A DNA stretch of 64,000 bases, from positions 1,178,001-1,242,000 of the forward strand of contig CP015606.1 in the NCBI GenBank assembly GCA_002284915.1, read 5' to 3'. Positions 10,118-19,801 of this stretch are shown here, piece after piece. The number at the start of each line of letters is the position of its first letter. The first letter of the stretch is position 1. The DNA is from Actinobacteria bacterium IMCC26077. GTDB taxonomy: Bacteria; Actinomycetota; Actinomycetes; Nanopelagicales; Nanopelagicaceae. The position numbers and the translations under genes are program-made. The notes under the pieces were generated by a model. The model did not search any database and was not told where the DNA came from. It saw only the letters and a list, made by a program, of their open reading frames with translations.

Positions 10118-11508
10118 ACTTGCCTCTCCTCCGTGCTCGACTCTCGCTCTATGAGTGAGCTCTTAATTAGCTCGCTCAGCTTTTCAAGACCCTCTGCGCG
10201 TGAGCCTTTCACAAGTATCACATCTCCACCTTCAATTTCGCCGGATATCGCTAGGGCCTCTTCAAGGGAGTTAACATGCTGCACGATTGAGTTGGCAGGA
10301 GCGCTTCCCGACCCATATTCGCCACTATTCACTGCAATCACATGATCGATTTCGAGCTCTTCTGCGTAAGTAGTAATGCTCCGGTGATCGCGATCTGAGC
10401 TTGAACCCAACTCGTGCATTCGCCCGAGGAAGGCCCATGCACGCCCTCCGCGCTCTTGTGCGAAATAGCGGAGCGTCTCCAGGGCCGCTCGCATACTCTC
10501 CGGATTGGCGTTGTACGAATCGTTGATGAGCAACACTGAAGCGCGCTCGGAGATTTCCATTCGCCACTTACTCGCTACTTCCGCCGTAGATAATCCGCTC
10601 ACAATCTTCTCCAGTGGAAGTTCACAAGCGGTGGCGATAGCCGCTGCGGCCAGAGCATTTGGGACTTGATGTCTTCCAATCAATCGAAGCGCCACTGGTT
10701 CTCTGCCAGCAGCTGTCACTAAATCGAAATGTGCACACCCCTCGCGTATCTCAATATCGGTGGCGCGAATGTCGCAGCTATTTTGCTCACCGAAGTACAG
10801 CACCGAGGCAAGAGTTTTTTTGGACATTTGTGGTGTGAATTCATCATATGTCCCCAGAATTGCAATCGCTCCAGGTTTTAAATTAGCGACAATTTCGGAT
10901 TTTGTCTCCGCAATTCTCTCACGGGAACCAAACTCTCCGATGTGCGCAGTGCCAACAACGAGAACAACACCAATATTTGGGCGTGCCATCTTCACCAAGC
11001 GTGCGATATCTCCCAAATGCCGAGCGCCCATTTCCAAAATGCAGAATTGAGTCTTCTCGGTCGCCCGAAGCAAGGTAAGTGGGACCCCAAGATCGTTATT
11101 AAACGATTGTTCTGGAGCGATGGTTTCTCCCGCCATGGACAGCACATGTCGCGTGATGTCCTTGGTTGTGGTCTTTCCTTGTGAACCAGTTATTCCAATT
11201 ACCGTAAGTTCAGGAAGCCGGTTACGGATTTCTGCACCTAACTTGCTGATGGCCTCAAGAACATCAGCTACCACTATGCACTTCTCGCCCACTGGTCGTG
11301 TGGTTAGCGCAGTAATGGCGCCTGCGGCAACCGCAGCTAAAACATGATCATGACCATCCACATTCTCACCTTTAAGCGCAAGGAAGATGCCACCAGGTAT
11401 CGGCTTGCGTGAGTCGAAGAATGGCTCGCGAGTAATTAGCGCGCTTCCATCTCCTTCATAACTACCACCAACAATCTTGGCAATCTCGCTCACGGTCATG
11501 GGGATCAT
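10114..11508 (-). CDS. murF: UDP-MurNAc-tripeptide--D-Ala-D-Ala ligase
   Basis: MurF attaches the D-Ala-D-Ala dipeptide, completing the UDP-MurNAc-pentapeptide. The N-terminal domain has the MurF-typical [20 protein letters not shown], the P-loop is [15 protein letters not shown], and downstream motifs [18 protein letters not shown] and [14 protein letters not shown] are specific to MurF among Mur ligases. It is 464 aa. The ATG shares four bases with the murE stop; a second methionine three residues later is an alternative start. Confidence 0.96.
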   Translation of the reverse strand: MIPMTVSEIAKIVGGSYEGDGSALITREPFFDSRKPIPGGIFLALKGENVDGHDHVLAAVAAGAITALTTRPVGEKCIVVADVLEAISKLGAEIRNRLPELTVIGITGSQGKTTTKDITRHVLSMAGETIAPEQSFNNDLGVPLTLLRATEKTQFCILEMGARHLGDIARLVKMARPNIGVVLVVGTAHIGEFGSRERIAETKSEIVANLKPGAIAILGTYDEFTPQMSKKTLASVLYFGEQNSCDIRATDIEIREGCAHFDLVTAAGREPVALRLIGRHQVPNALAAAAIATACELPLEKIVSGLSTAEVASKWRMEISERASVLLINDSYNANPESMRAALETLRYFAQERGGRAWAFLGRMHELGSSSDRDHRSITTYAEELEIDHVIAVNSGEYGSGSAPANSIVQHVNSLEEALAISGEIEGGDVILVKGSRAEGLEKLSELIKSSLIERESSTEERQV

Positions 11509-12995
11509 CGACTTTTTCCAATCAATTCCCGAGTGACATCTCGATCGTCGAATGGGTGAACGACACCATTAATCTCTTGTCCAGATTCATGTCCTTTTCC
11601 CAATATCAGAAGGACATCGCCCTTCATGGCAATGTTCAATCCATATTCAATTGCTTTGCGACGATCAATTTCGACCGTAACATTTGAGAACCTTGAGGGC
11701 TCCATTTGCGCAATAATCGCGTCTGCTGATTCATTTCTAGGGTTGTCGCTTGTGAAGATTGCGATATCGCAACCCTGTGCAAGTGCCGCACCCATCAATG
11801 GCCGCTTGCTGGAATCTCGATCGCCGCCACATCCAAGGATGCCGATCACTCGACCTGGGGTGTTCGTTCGTACTGCAGAGAGCACGCGCTCAACCGCATC
11901 TGGAGAATGCGCATAATCAATCAATACGTTTACCCCGTCTGGGTGATCGATTCGTTCCATTCGACCGGGAGCGCCATACGCGTTTGCCAATGCATCAGCT
12001 GCTGAGAGAGGATCAATACCACTATCAACTGCTAAAGCCATGGCCATCATTGCGTTTGCAATGTTGTACTCCCCCACAAGTGGAGTTTGTACATCAATCA
12101 AGAGTCCATTTGGTCCACGTACGGAGAAGTGCATTCCGCGCACCGATCCCGGAAAGGTTTCGATTAAATGCCAAGCTGCTTTTCGATTGGTCATGGAGAT
12201 ATCAAGAGCTGGAATTGCGGCTTCCTGATACAGGCGCGCACCCCACTCGCTATCAACATTGATAACCGCACTCTCTGCAAAGGAGAGGGTGAATAACCTC
12301 TTTTTTGCTCGGAAGTAGCTCTCCATGTCACCATGGAAATCGAGGTGATCTTGCGAGAGATTCGTAAATCCAACTGCTGAAAATCTGCTGCCATCTACCC
12401 GGTGGAGAGCAAGCGAGTGGCTGGATACCTCCATGACAACATTGGCGATATGTCGTTCACTAAGAGTGGCCAATAACGCTTGGAGATCTGGCGCCTCCAT
12501 TGTGGTTCGCAAACTTGGAAATCTTTCACTGCCAACTTTCACCTCTACCGTGCCCATCAAGCCACTTTCGCGTCGGTTTGCGTGCCAGATGTGCTCGAGG
12601 AGATATGCAACAGTTGTCTTGCCGTTTGTTCCGGTTATTCCATAGAGGCGTAAATCATGGGATGGAGCACCATAGAACCAAGAAGAGAGGGGACCAAGCG
12701 CGCTGCGAAGATTCTTTGTGACTAACGCGGGTAGCGAACTATGCATTGAAGCGATTTCAAATCCAGAATGATCTGTGAGAACTGCGGCTGCACCAGCGCT
12801 GATTGCATCGTGCAGAAACGTGATTCCGTGGGTATTTGCACCTTGTAACGCGACGAATAAATCTCCGCTTCGTACCTCTCGAGAATTGAGAGTAATCCCG
12901 TGAATGTTCGGATTAGCCTGCACGTGGCTGGCTTCTAGAAAGTCCGCAATTTGATTGAGCGTTCGCGAATATTCATATTGCAGTAGATTTCGCAT
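11505..12995 (-). CDS. murE: UDP-MurNAc-L-Ala-D-Glu--meso-diaminopimelate ligase
   Basis: MurE adds the third stem-peptide residue. The UDP-MurNAc-binding domain contains GITLNSREVRSGDLFVALQG, the P-loop is LYGITGTNGKTTVAYLLEH, and the central domain contains TNLSQDHLDFHG. The amino-acid selectivity motif reads DNPRNE; DNPR is the form associated with meso-diaminopimelate rather than lysine, so the cell wall is predicted to be DAP type. The 496 aa length is normal. It lies 2 bases after ftsI and overlaps murF. Confidence 0.96.
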   Translation of the reverse strand: MRNLLQYEYSRTLNQIADFLEASHVQANPNIHGITLNSREVRSGDLFVALQGANTHGITFLHDAISAGAAAVLTDHSGFEIASMHSSLPALVTKNLRSALGPLSSWFYGAPSHDLRLYGITGTNGKTTVAYLLEHIWHANRRESGLMGTVEVKVGSERFPSLRTTMEAPDLQALLATLSERHIANVVMEVSSHSLALHRVDGSRFSAVGFTNLSQDHLDFHGDMESYFRAKKRLFTLSFAESAVINVDSEWGARLYQEAAIPALDISMTNRKAAWHLIETFPGSVRGMHFSVRGPNGLLIDVQTPLVGEYNIANAMMAMALAVDSGIDPLSAADALANAYGAPGRMERIDHPDGVNVLIDYAHSPDAVERVLSAVRTNTPGRVIGILGCGGDRDSSKRPLMGAALAQGCDIAIFTSDNPRNESADAIIAQMEPSRFSNVTVEIDRRKAIEYGLNIAMKGDVLLILGKGHESGQEINGVVHPFDDRDVTRELIGKSR

Positions 12996-12997
12996 AG

Positions 12998-14809
12998 CTA
13001 CCTGTTATCTGGCTGATTCGCTGATGGAGAAGTTTCAGTTAGAGCGGCTGCCTTTAAGCCAGCCTTATCGAGTGGGAATGGTTTGAATTCCACCCCACTA
13101 GGCGGGACTCGGTACTTTTTCAACGCGTAGGAGATAACCGATTTGAAGACAGGACCGCCTAAATATCCACCCCAGTGAATTCCGACTGGATTTTGAACGG
13201 TAACGCTCATCGCAAAGTGCGGCTGATCAGCTGGTGCAAATCCAATGAATGATGATGTGTAGCCGCGATAGCAGCCGCAGCTACCGTCATATCGTTGCGC
13301 CGTTCCAGTCTTGCCGGCTACCCGGTATCCAGGAATCGCTGCACGAGTAGCAGTGCCACCCTCTTGAGTCACGCTCTCCATCATCACGCTCAATTGCTTA
13401 GCCACATCCGCGGAGATGACTCGCCGGGTTTCTGGGCGCATTGACGGCGTGTAGTGCCCCGAAGCATCGCTTGTTCCCGCAATCAACGTTGGCGTTACTC
13501 GCACACCCGAATTTGCGATTGTTGCAAAGACGCTAGTTGCTTGGATGGTGTTTACCGAATAGCTCTGACCAAAGGCGACTGTCGGGAAAGTCGAGCTCGA
13601 CCACTTCTCTACTGGATTAAGAATGCCGGCAGTCTCTGCTGGGAGTCCAAGGCGAATCCGATCTCCGATACCGAATCGCTGCAAGTATGAGTAAAGGGTG
13701 TTATCACTCATCCGCTCTGCGATTTTAATGGTGCCCACATTGCTGGATTTAGCAAGAATTCCAGTTGAGGTGAGCTGCCAGACCGGATGATTATCGTGAT
13801 CTTTGAAGAGCTTTCCAGCTCGCTTCATACGATCAGGTGTCTTGAATACCGAAGTCGGAGTCACAACTTTCTCTTCGAGCGCCGCCGCCATCGTCATCAC
13901 TTTCCCAGTCGAGCCTGGCTCGTAAATCTCTTGCACCGAGGGGACTTTCAACAGCGAAGCTTTGGTGTGGGAGAAATTATTCGGATCAAACCCAGGTGCA
14001 GTTGCGAGCGCAAGAATCTCGCCCGTTTGGGTATCGATAATGACTGCGCTGACCGAAGACGCCTTGGTTTGTTTCGCCAATTCATTGATTGCATCTTCAG
14101 CGGCCCACTGAAGGTCGCGATCGATGGTCAATCGCACTGATTTTCCTGGTTGCGGTGGAACGAGAGTCTGTCGCGAAGAGGGAATTGATGGCCCGCCGCC
14201 ATTCTCATAAGTGAAGATGCCATCTTTACCTGCAAGAGTGCTATTGAGAGAACCTTCCATCCCGCCGCCACCAACTCCAGCCGAGTTCACGAAACCAAGA
14301 AGCGATGCTGCGAGATACTTCTCGGGGTAATCGCGTCGAAATCCGCGTTCACTAAAGAATCCACCGATGCGCTCTGAGAGTTTTCCGGCGGCATTCTCGC
14401 TCGCAATCACCTCTTTGATTTTTACCCACTGCGCTGGAGTGATATCGCGAGCAACATAGACGAACTTTCGATTTCCAGTGAGGCGGGATTGAACATACGA
14501 AATGCTCTCGCCGATTATTGGAGCGACCAGCTCAGCAGCGCGCCCTGGTCGATTGATCAATGTTTGATCAACTACTAAATCGAGAGATTCGACGCTTCGA
14601 GCGAGTACATGGCCGTTCCGATCTGTTATCTCACCGCGTGGAGCTGGCAACGTTGCGGTTTTGGTGAGTTCCCGAGTTGCCCGCTCTGCATAAGATTTCG
14701 CGTTAACCGCTTGCACATCAATCAAACGCAAGAAGAATGCAAAGAACAGGATTGCCACCATAAGTAGGGCAATCCGAAGTCGACCTTGGGCCATTCGCAA
14801 TGGGCTCAT
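12998..14809 (-). CDS. ftsI: Septal peptidoglycan transpeptidase FtsI (class B PBP3)
   Basis: FtsI crosslinks septal peptidoglycan together with FtsW. One membrane helix lies at about residues 12-30. The N-terminal dimerisation domain starts at TATLPAPRGEITDRNG. The transpeptidase domain carries the three penicillin-binding motifs: S300-T-G-K, S355-S-N and K500-T-G-T. Two cysteines just after the KTG motif (C511 and C513, in SCGCYRGY) may form a small structural element; paired cysteines here occur in some actinobacterial PBPs. It is 603 aa with no PASTA repeats. The gene overlaps the ftsL-like gene by 4 bases. Confidence 0.96.
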   Translation of the reverse strand: MSPLRMAQGRLRIALLMVAILFFAFFLRLIDVQAVNAKSYAERATRELTKTATLPAPRGEITDRNGHVLARSVESLDLVVDQTLINRPGRAAELVAPIIGESISYVQSRLTGNRKFVYVARDITPAQWVKIKEVIASENAAGKLSERIGGFFSERGFRRDYPEKYLAASLLGFVNSAGVGGGGMEGSLNSTLAGKDGIFTYENGGGPSIPSSRQTLVPPQPGKSVRLTIDRDLQWAAEDAINELAKQTKASSVSAVIIDTQTGEILALATAPGFDPNNFSHTKASLLKVPSVQEIYEPGSTGKVMTMAAALEEKVVTPTSVFKTPDRMKRAGKLFKDHDNHPVWQLTSTGILAKSSNVGTIKIAERMSDNTLYSYLQRFGIGDRIRLGLPAETAGILNPVEKWSSSTFPTVAFGQSYSVNTIQATSVFATIANSGVRVTPTLIAGTSDASGHYTPSMRPETRRVISADVAKQLSVMMESVTQEGGTATRAAIPGYRVAGKTGTAQRYDGSCGCYRGYTSSFIGFAPADQPHFAMSVTVQNPVGIHWGGYLGGPVFKSVISYALKKYRVPPSGVEFKPFPLDKAGLKAAALTETSPSANQPDNR

Positions 14810-15210
14810 CGCTTGACCTCGGCAGGAGTTACGCTCTTTGGACGAAGATCTAGAAATTCTGGCGTTCCGCTGGGCACCATTCCGAGCACTCGAGCCCGCT
14901 TGGCAAGTAGATGTGGCGCTGAGAAGCGAGCAACTTGAGCAGTGATTGCCTCCTCTTGGTCGGCAATCGCTTGTGCTTGCACTTTCAAGCGATGAAGCTT
15001 GATGGAATCTTGATTAAGCGCCATGTTAAGAGCCATCACCATAAAGATGCTCGTGATCAAAGCGCCAAATACGAGTGAGACAAATGCCGTTGTAGTCACA
15101 GATTTGCCCTCAGTGACTCGGAGTTCCTGAACGATGCGGAGTAATGGCTCTGGCGTACGGGCCGTGGGAAGCGATTTAGTGAAATTGAGTTTGCGGGCTG
15201 CTAAAGCCAT
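14806..15210 (-). CDS. ftsL: FtsL-like divisome membrane protein
   Basis: This is a small bitopic protein of 134 aa: about 45 cytoplasmic residues, one membrane helix (about residues 44-66, TTTAFVSLVFGALITSIFMV), then a heptad-like extracytoplasmic stretch (LNQDSIKLHRLKVQAQAIAD). FtsL proteins have this plan and almost no conserved sequence, and the position between rsmH and ftsI is where ftsL is found. FtsL forms the FtsQLB complex that activates FtsWI. The C terminus ends in a short prolyl segment (LDLRPKSVTPAEV). It begins exactly at the rsmH stop, sharing one base. Confidence 0.8.
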   Translation of the reverse strand: MALAARKLNFTKSLPTARTPEPLLRIVQELRVTEGKSVTTTAFVSLVFGALITSIFMVMALNMALNQDSIKLHRLKVQAQAIADQEEAITAQVARFSAPHLLAKRARVLGMVPSGTPEFLDLRPKSVTPAEVKR

Positions 15211-16154
15211 TATGCGGCCCTTCTCTCGATTGCGCGGATGCGCACAGATTGGGCGCGTGGATTCACTGCAATCTCTTCATCGCTGGCACTTTCACTCGAT
15301 CGAGTAAGTAAGTGGAATGGCGCTGGAGCTGGCTCTACAGGCAAGCCATGAGGCACCTCACTACTGGTTACCTCGGTGAAAGCTTGCTTGACGATTCGAT
15401 CCTCAAGAGATTGGTAAGAGAGAACCACCATCCGCCCATTAATCGCTAGTAATTCCAATGCCGCAGGTATTGCATGTTCGAGAACCTCTAATTCATTATT
15501 CACATAAATTCGAAGCGCTTGGAAAGTTCTCTTCGCTGGATTTCCGCCAACTCTCCTGGTTGCAGCAGGGATACTCTCTTTAACCAGCTCTGCCAAGGTG
15601 ACCGTCGAATTTAGCGGTGCAAGCTTTCGAGCATCAATAATGCGAGCTGCAATCCGACTGGCGAATTTCTCTTCACCATACACGCGTAGGATTCGAGTTA
15701 GCTCTTCATGGGAGAATGTGTTTACTACCTCGTGCGCACTTACTCCACGCGATTGATCCATGCGCATGTCAAGCGGGGCATCATGTGAATAGGCAAATCC
15801 ACGTTCTGATTGGTCAAGTTGCATCGACGAGACGCCAAGGTCAAAAAGTATTCCCTGAACTGCCGAGTAGCCGCTTTCGCGCGCAACCTCTGTGATTTGG
15901 TCATAAACTGCATGCACAAGAGTGACTCGATTTTCAAATCTTGATAACCGCGCTGCAGCTTTTTCTAACGCGCTCTTATCTCGATCGATTCCAATCAGGC
16001 GCAGCGCAGTGAATCTCTCAAGAAGCCTTTCAGCGTGGCCACCTAAACCTAACGTTGCATCGATGACACAAGGATTGGTGCCAGCAAGTGCAGGAGCGAG
16101 CAAGTCAATAGTGCGTTCCAGAGCTACTGGAATATGTTCGGTACTCAACTGCAT
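15210..16154 (-). CDS. rsmH: 16S rRNA (cytosine-1402-N4)-methyltransferase RsmH (MraW)
   Basis: RsmH methylates N4 of C1402 in the ribosomal decoding centre using S-adenosylmethionine. SAM-binding motif I is [19 protein letters not shown], and [20 protein letters not shown] and [16 protein letters not shown] are strong family signatures. The C-terminal part reads [21 protein letters not shown]. An upstream GTG is possible two codons earlier, but the GAGGGG ribosome-binding motif is better spaced for the ATG used here, giving about 314 aa. The 150 bases between it and mraZ hold no gene and no clear signal. Confidence 0.95.
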   Translation of the reverse strand: MQLSTEHIPVALERTIDLLAPALAGTNPCVIDATLGLGGHAERLLERFTALRLIGIDRDKSALEKAAARLSRFENRVTLVHAVYDQITEVARESGYSAVQGILFDLGVSSMQLDQSERGFAYSHDAPLDMRMDQSRGVSAHEVVNTFSHEELTRILRVYGEEKFASRIAARIIDARKLAPLNSTVTLAELVKESIPAATRRVGGNPAKRTFQALRIYVNNELEVLEHAIPAALELLAINGRMVVLSYQSLEDRIVKQAFTEVTSSEVPHGLPVEPAPAPFHLLTRSSESASDEEIAVNPRAQSVRIRAIERRAA

Positions 16155-16311
16155 CTTCACCTTCCCCTCACTTACTTTCGTTATTACCTCTGCTTGCCTT
16201 ACTCACGCTCTTCTCGCTCGCCCTGACCTTTGGACACCGCCGCCGGACGGATCGATCGGCGCCGGGGAAGGGGCGTCGATACTCGGTGCGGCAGTGACCG
16301 AAAATCAGGGA

Positions 16312-16743
16312 TTAAAAGAGGCCAGGAAAAACCTCCTCTGAAACGTCAGCAAAACTCTTCTCGCGATCTGCGAGATAGCTTTCCCACGCTTGGTGATCCC
16401 AAATCTCAACGCGAGTATTCGCACCAATGACAACGCACTCTTTTTCTAAACCGGCATAACTGCGCAACGAACTTGGAATAGTTACTCGACCTTGTTTATC
16501 GGGAATCTCATCGTGTGCTCCGGCGAACATCACGCGCATGTAGTCGCGCGCAGATTTTGCTGTGACTGGCGCTTGGCGCATCGACTCAGTGAGCGTTGCA
16601 AACTCCTGCGCTGGCCAGACATAAAGGCAGCGCTCTTGCCCTTTAGTGATCACAAGACCGGAAGCGAGCTCATCGCGGAAGCGAGCCGGGAGGATAAGGC
16701 GCCCTTTTTCATCGAGGCGGGGCTCGTAGGTACCAAGAAACAT
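16312..16743 (-). CDS. mraZ: Transcriptional regulator MraZ
   Basis: MraZ is a small AbrB-like DNA-binding protein that forms rings and controls its own dcw operon by binding direct repeats upstream. The protein contains two copies of the fold: [20 protein letters not shown] with RFRDEL (first half) and [20 protein letters not shown] (second half). I used the methionine of MFLGTYEP, which matches the family start; a longer frame of 22 extra codons would run across the operator. The resulting 143 aa is the usual length. It opens the large minus-strand wall and division cluster. Confidence 0.95.
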   Translation of the reverse strand: MFLGTYEPRLDEKGRLILPARFRDELASGLVITKGQERCLYVWPAQEFATLTESMRQAPVTAKSARDYMRVMFAGAHDEIPDKQGRVTIPSSLRSYAGLEKECVVIGANTRVEIWDHQAWESYLADREKSFADVSEEVFPGLF

Positions 16744-16777
16744 GCGGTACTCGACCCCCTTCCCCAAGGTTGTTATC

Positions 16778-16812
16778 CCCCACTTTACTCCACTCAGCCC
16801 CACAGTCAACCA
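16778..16812 (-). promoter_or_regulatory. MraZ operator repeats
   Basis: On the minus strand, upstream of mraZ, the pentamers TGGTT, TGGGG, TGGAG and TGGGG follow one another with exactly five bases between each, so the period is ten. MraZ of several bacteria binds TGGGN pentamers separated by five bases, and the proximal unit TAAAGTGGGG also matches the AAAGTGG form described in other phyla. The distal copy is degenerate. The last repeat ends 34 bases before the mraZ start, suited to autoregulation. Confidence 0.75.
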
Positions 16813-16839
16813 CCCTCCCCCATCAAACTCCCCCTACCT

Positions 16840-16853
16840 CCCCGCCGGCGGGG
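16840..16853. repeat. GC-only perfect palindrome between divergent genes
   Basis: CCCCGCCGGCGGGG is a perfect 14-base palindrome, followed directly by another CGGGG. It lies in the 158-base space between the divergent mraZ and flavin reductase-like genes, just upstream of the MraZ repeats on the mraZ side. There is no T-run on either side, so it does not look like a terminator. Function unknown. Confidence 0.5.
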
Positions 16854-16888
16854 CGGGGTGAAAATGGGTGAAAGGAGGGCGAAGGCCG

Positions 16889-16894
16889 TACCGT
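16889..16894 (+). promoter_or_regulatory. Candidate leaderless -10 element (TACCGT)
   Basis: TACCGT is followed by seven bases and then the ATG of the flavin reductase-like gene. This spacing would put the transcription start on or next to the start codon. An AAGGAGG-like stretch also occurs about 24 bases upstream of the ATG, too far to serve as a ribosome-binding site. Confidence 0.5.
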
Positions 16895-16901
16895 TAGCGA
16901 A

Positions 16902-17393
16902 ATGGCTACTCATGAGATCAACCCCCGCTCCTTTCGCTCACTGATGAGCGGATGGATCACCGGGATTGCCATCGTCACCGCTGAGGTCGATGGCCAACGA
17001 GTGGGCATCGTCTGTAATTCGCTGACCTCGGTATCGCTTGAACCATTGCTGGTCTCGTGGTGCGTGGATAAGAAGATTTCGTCATTTGCCCTGTGGCAGC
17101 GGGCAACTCATTGGACCGTTCACTTCGTGGATGCCGAGCAAGAAGAGCTCGTCCACCGATTCACGGCCCACGGCGTCGACCGGTTCGCCGGGATAGAAGT
17201 GGTTGAACCAAATCTCGAGCATCCGGCGCCCTCGTTAGCCTGTGCGAAGACATTCTTTACTGCCAAAACTTTTGCCCAATATGAAGCCGGTGATCACGTC
17301 ATCCTCGTTGGCGAGGTGCTCTCCTACACCGATGGCATCACCCAACCGTTGACCTTCTTTAGAGGGAAGTTTCTCCCCGGGCCAAAAGCATAG
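16902..17393 (+). CDS. Flavin reductase-like, FMN-binding domain protein
   Basis: The 163 aa protein matches the split-barrel flavin reductase family (HpaC/DIM6-like), which reduces FMN or FAD with NAD(P)H or serves as an FMN-binding oxidoreductase. Family features are the N-terminal MSGWITGIAIVTAEVDGQRVG, the loop CNSLTSVSLEPLLVSWCVDK and the C-terminal GDHVILVGEVLSY. It fills the whole domain with no extra partner domain. The gene stands alone on the plus strand, divergent from mraZ and convergent with nnrD (35-base overlap of the ends). The partner monooxygenase, if any, is not evident here. Confidence 0.85.
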   Translation: MATHEINPRSFRSLMSGWITGIAIVTAEVDGQRVGIVCNSLTSVSLEPLLVSWCVDKKISSFALWQRATHWTVHFVDAEQEELVHRFTAHGVDRFAGIEVVEPNLEHPAPSLACAKTFFTAKTFAQYEAGDHVILVGEVLSYTDGITQPLTFFRGKFLPGPKA

Positions 17394-18171
17394 GAATCGC
17401 ATCGAGGAGATCAGTCGCCACTAACGGCGCTCGAGAGCCAACGGCCACGTGTGCGGCAGCGGAGAAAATCTCCACTGCATGAGCAGTGATTTCCGCGGCA
17501 TGCGTGAGTGTATTTGGGCGATGGGATGCAATCATCGATGCAATCAAACCAGCGAGGACATCACCAGTACCGGCGGTCGAAAGCTCTGGCCCTGAAATCT
17601 CATCGATAAATATGATCTCTTGAGGAGTCGCCACGATTGAGTTTCGCCCTTTAAGTAATAGAACGGCGCGCAATTGGGCAGCAGCTTGTAGAGCACACGA
17701 TTTTCTATCGGCTGGATCGAATCCGAGTTTTCTGATCTCACCTTCATGTGGTGTGAGTATTCGAATCTGTTCAGCAGGATGTGGTTGCATCGCTAGTGCG
17801 AGCGCGCCACCATCTATCACCAATCGAGATTTACTAGGAAGCGCAGTGATTCTTGGCGAACCTGGACCAATAAGAATGGCATCGAAAAGATCTGCACCAA
17901 TCTCAGTGTCGTCAGATAGCGGAACGACATCAGGATATGCCCGCAGCACCAAATCAGTTGGTGCCGGTTCGCGTCCGAGGTAGTTGATGTAACCCGCGCC
18001 ACCGCGCCTTGCACCACCTACTGCAAGTACTGCAGCACCGGGAAATTGTGATGAACCAGCATCGACGAGCAATCGACCAGAGGTGTACTTATTGCCATCG
18101 AGTTGGCGTTGATAAAGATAGGAGCCCAGAGAATGGCTAGGAGAGGAACTGTTATTGCTGTTGGTCGTCGC
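17359..18171 (-). CDS. nnrD: ADP-dependent NAD(P)H-hydrate dehydratase
   Basis: This is the YjeF C-terminal domain (ribokinase-like fold) that repairs hydrated NADH and NADPH using ADP. Recognisable motifs are GARRGGAGYINYLG, LIGPGSPRI, ILTPHEGEIRKLG, VLLLKGRNSIV and STAGTGDVLAGLIASM, the last containing the catalytic Asp. The partner epimerase domain (NnrE) is not fused and is not in the window. The frame is open further upstream into the DUF3040 gene; I chose a TTG with a GGGAG motif before it, but the start is uncertain within about 30 bases. Length about 270 aa. Confidence 0.87.
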   Translation of the reverse strand, partial: ATTNSNNSSSPSHSLGSYLYQRQLDGNKYTSGRLLVDAGSSQFPGAAVLAVGGARRGGAGYINYLGREPAPTDLVLRAYPDVVPLSDDTEIGADLFDAILIGPGSPRITALPSKSRLVIDGGALALAMQPHPAEQIRILTPHEGEIRKLGFDPADRKSCALQAAAQLRAVLLLKGRNSIVATPQEIIFIDEISGPELSTAGTGDVLAGLIASMIASHRPNTLTHAAEITAHAVEIFSAAAHVAVGSRAPLVATDLLDAIPMLLARGETSL

Positions 18172-18511
18172 CAAACTGACGGCGCTCCCAGCGCTCTTCA
18201 AGGATGCTATTGAAACGAGATTTACGCTTACCGCGCGGAGCCTTTGCTCCTGCTAAGCCAGATCGAGAGGTAGTAATCAGACGATAGAGGCCTGCGAGCG
18301 CGACAATAAATCCAGCGACGCCTGCGATAACCACCTGCGAAACCAAACCTACAAATAATGTGATGAAGCCAAGGGCAATCAAGCCGAGGCTAAGCAACGG
18401 TGAGCGCTTGCTCTTCTTCTGCGAGAGCGCTGAAACCAATTTGGGATCCTCTTGTGAGAGGGCCGCTTCCATTTGAGCAAGTAAGCGCTCTTCATGCTCT
18501 GATAACGGCAT
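18152..18511 (-). CDS. DUF3040 family membrane protein
   Basis: The protein begins MPLSEHEERLLAQMEAAL, the near-invariant opening of DUF3040 proteins, which are restricted to actinobacteria. Two hydrophobic helices follow (about residues 38-58 and 62-82, separated by a very short turn), then a basic cytoplasmic tail rich in Arg and Lys. At 119 aa it has the normal size. The function is unknown; in many actinobacteria it lies near dinB and the dcw cluster, as here, where dinB is 66 bases upstream. Confidence 0.9.
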   Translation of the reverse strand: MPLSEHEERLLAQMEAALSQEDPKLVSALSQKKSKRSPLLSLGLIALGFITLFVGLVSQVVIAGVAGFIVALAGLYRLITTSRSGLAGAKAPRGKRKSRFNSILEERWERRQFGDDQQQ

Positions 18512-18577
18512 CTGCTCCTCGCCCTCCTTAAGAACTTCGGTTACCCGGATACCAAAAATCTTAGCCCAGAGCGGCGG

Positions 18578-19801
18578 TTACGGCTCACCCGCCCGTTCGC
18601 CCGATTCGCTCTCGCTTTCAATCAGGCGCGCTGGCTTCAGCGCCCCGCCACCAAAGCGGCGGCGGGCTCGATCCAAGGCTTTATCGACCTGGCGCCACCC
18701 CTGCTCCCGACCACCGAGGGTGAGCTGCTCCACCAGCCCAGCTTCGCTCTCGAGATTCTCTAAACGAACTCCCACCAGGCGTACTCGCGCTCGGACTAAA
18801 CCCAAGGCGGTAAAGAGGCGTCGCACCTGGTCGTAAATTTCCTGTGTGCTATCAGTTGGCAAATCAATGCTCTTTGACCGAGTGATCGTAGTGAAATCGC
18901 TAAATCGAATCTTTATCGAAATAGTTCGAGTGGCCAACTCTTGATCGCGCAATCGTCGGCTAGCGCGCTCGGTTACGCGAAGCAACTCTGCAAGTAACTC
19001 TTCATTGTCATCAATATCGCGTGCGAAGGTCTCTTCTGCGCCAATGCTTTTATCGCTGACGCTCGCCGCTACCTCCCGAAAATCTCGCCCCCATGCCAAC
19101 TCATACAAACTCTCTCCTTGGCTGGAGCCAAGTGCGCGGACCAATGTGGCCCGTGGCGTCTGCGCAATATCACCGATTGTCTGCAAACCAAGTCGAGTGA
19201 GCGCCTCGGCTGTTTTTGGGCCAACTCCCCATAGCTCACGGACTGGAAGTGGATGGAGGAATTCCAATACACGATCATGAGCAATCTCTAATAAGCCGTT
19301 GGGCTTACATCGCCCTGAGGCGAGTTTGGCAATCAACTTAGTTGTGGAGATGCCTACTGAACAGGTGATCTGTAATTCGGTTTCGACTCGGGACCGTATT
19401 TGATGTCCAATTTCACGAGCGCTGCCAATTAATCTCGTTGCACCGGATACATCAAGGAATGCTTCATCGAGCGAGAGCGGCTCAACCAAAGGTGAGAAGT
19501 CGTTGAAGATCGACATCACTTGAGTGGAGACCTCACCGTAGCGATGATGGCGATTGGGTAAGAAGATCGCTTGCGGTGCGAGTCTGCGCGCTTGAGCAAC
19601 GGGCATTGCGGCGCGAATACCAAAGGTGCGAGCAAGATAATTTGCTGATGTGACTACTGCCCGCGGCCCAGCGCCAACGACTACCGCTTTACCTTTGAGC
19701 GTTGGGTCGTCGGCCTCTTCTACTGAAGCAAAGAAGGCATCCATATCGACGTGGAGGATGGTGCTCGCTTTTATCTCAGGCACTGGCGCTCTTTTCTCCA
19801 T
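18578..19801 (-). CDS. dinB: DNA polymerase IV (Y-family, DinB)
   Basis: This is a translesion DNA polymerase. Catalytic carboxylates are intact: HVDMDAFFASVEE near residue 20 and LSLDEAFLDVSGA near residue 115, so it is an active polymerase and not the inactive ImuB type. Helix-hairpin-helix motifs (ELWGVGPKTAEALTRLG) and the little-finger domain follow. A QLTLGG sequence near residue 368 resembles a beta-clamp-binding peptide. The 407 aa length includes an unremarkable charged C-terminal tail. Its start lies 26 bases inside the end of dnaE2, so the two are probably cotranscribed and coupled. Confidence 0.96.
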   Translation of the reverse strand: MEKRAPVPEIKASTILHVDMDAFFASVEEADDPTLKGKAVVVGAGPRAVVTSANYLARTFGIRAAMPVAQARRLAPQAIFLPNRHHRYGEVSTQVMSIFNDFSPLVEPLSLDEAFLDVSGATRLIGSAREIGHQIRSRVETELQITCSVGISTTKLIAKLASGRCKPNGLLEIAHDRVLEFLHPLPVRELWGVGPKTAEALTRLGLQTIGDIAQTPRATLVRALGSSQGESLYELAWGRDFREVAASVSDKSIGAEETFARDIDDNEELLAELLRVTERASRRLRDQELATRTISIKIRFSDFTTITRSKSIDLPTDSTQEIYDQVRRLFTALGLVRARVRLVGVRLENLESEAGLVEQLTLGGREQGWRQVDKALDRARRRFGGGALKPARLIESESESGERAGEP

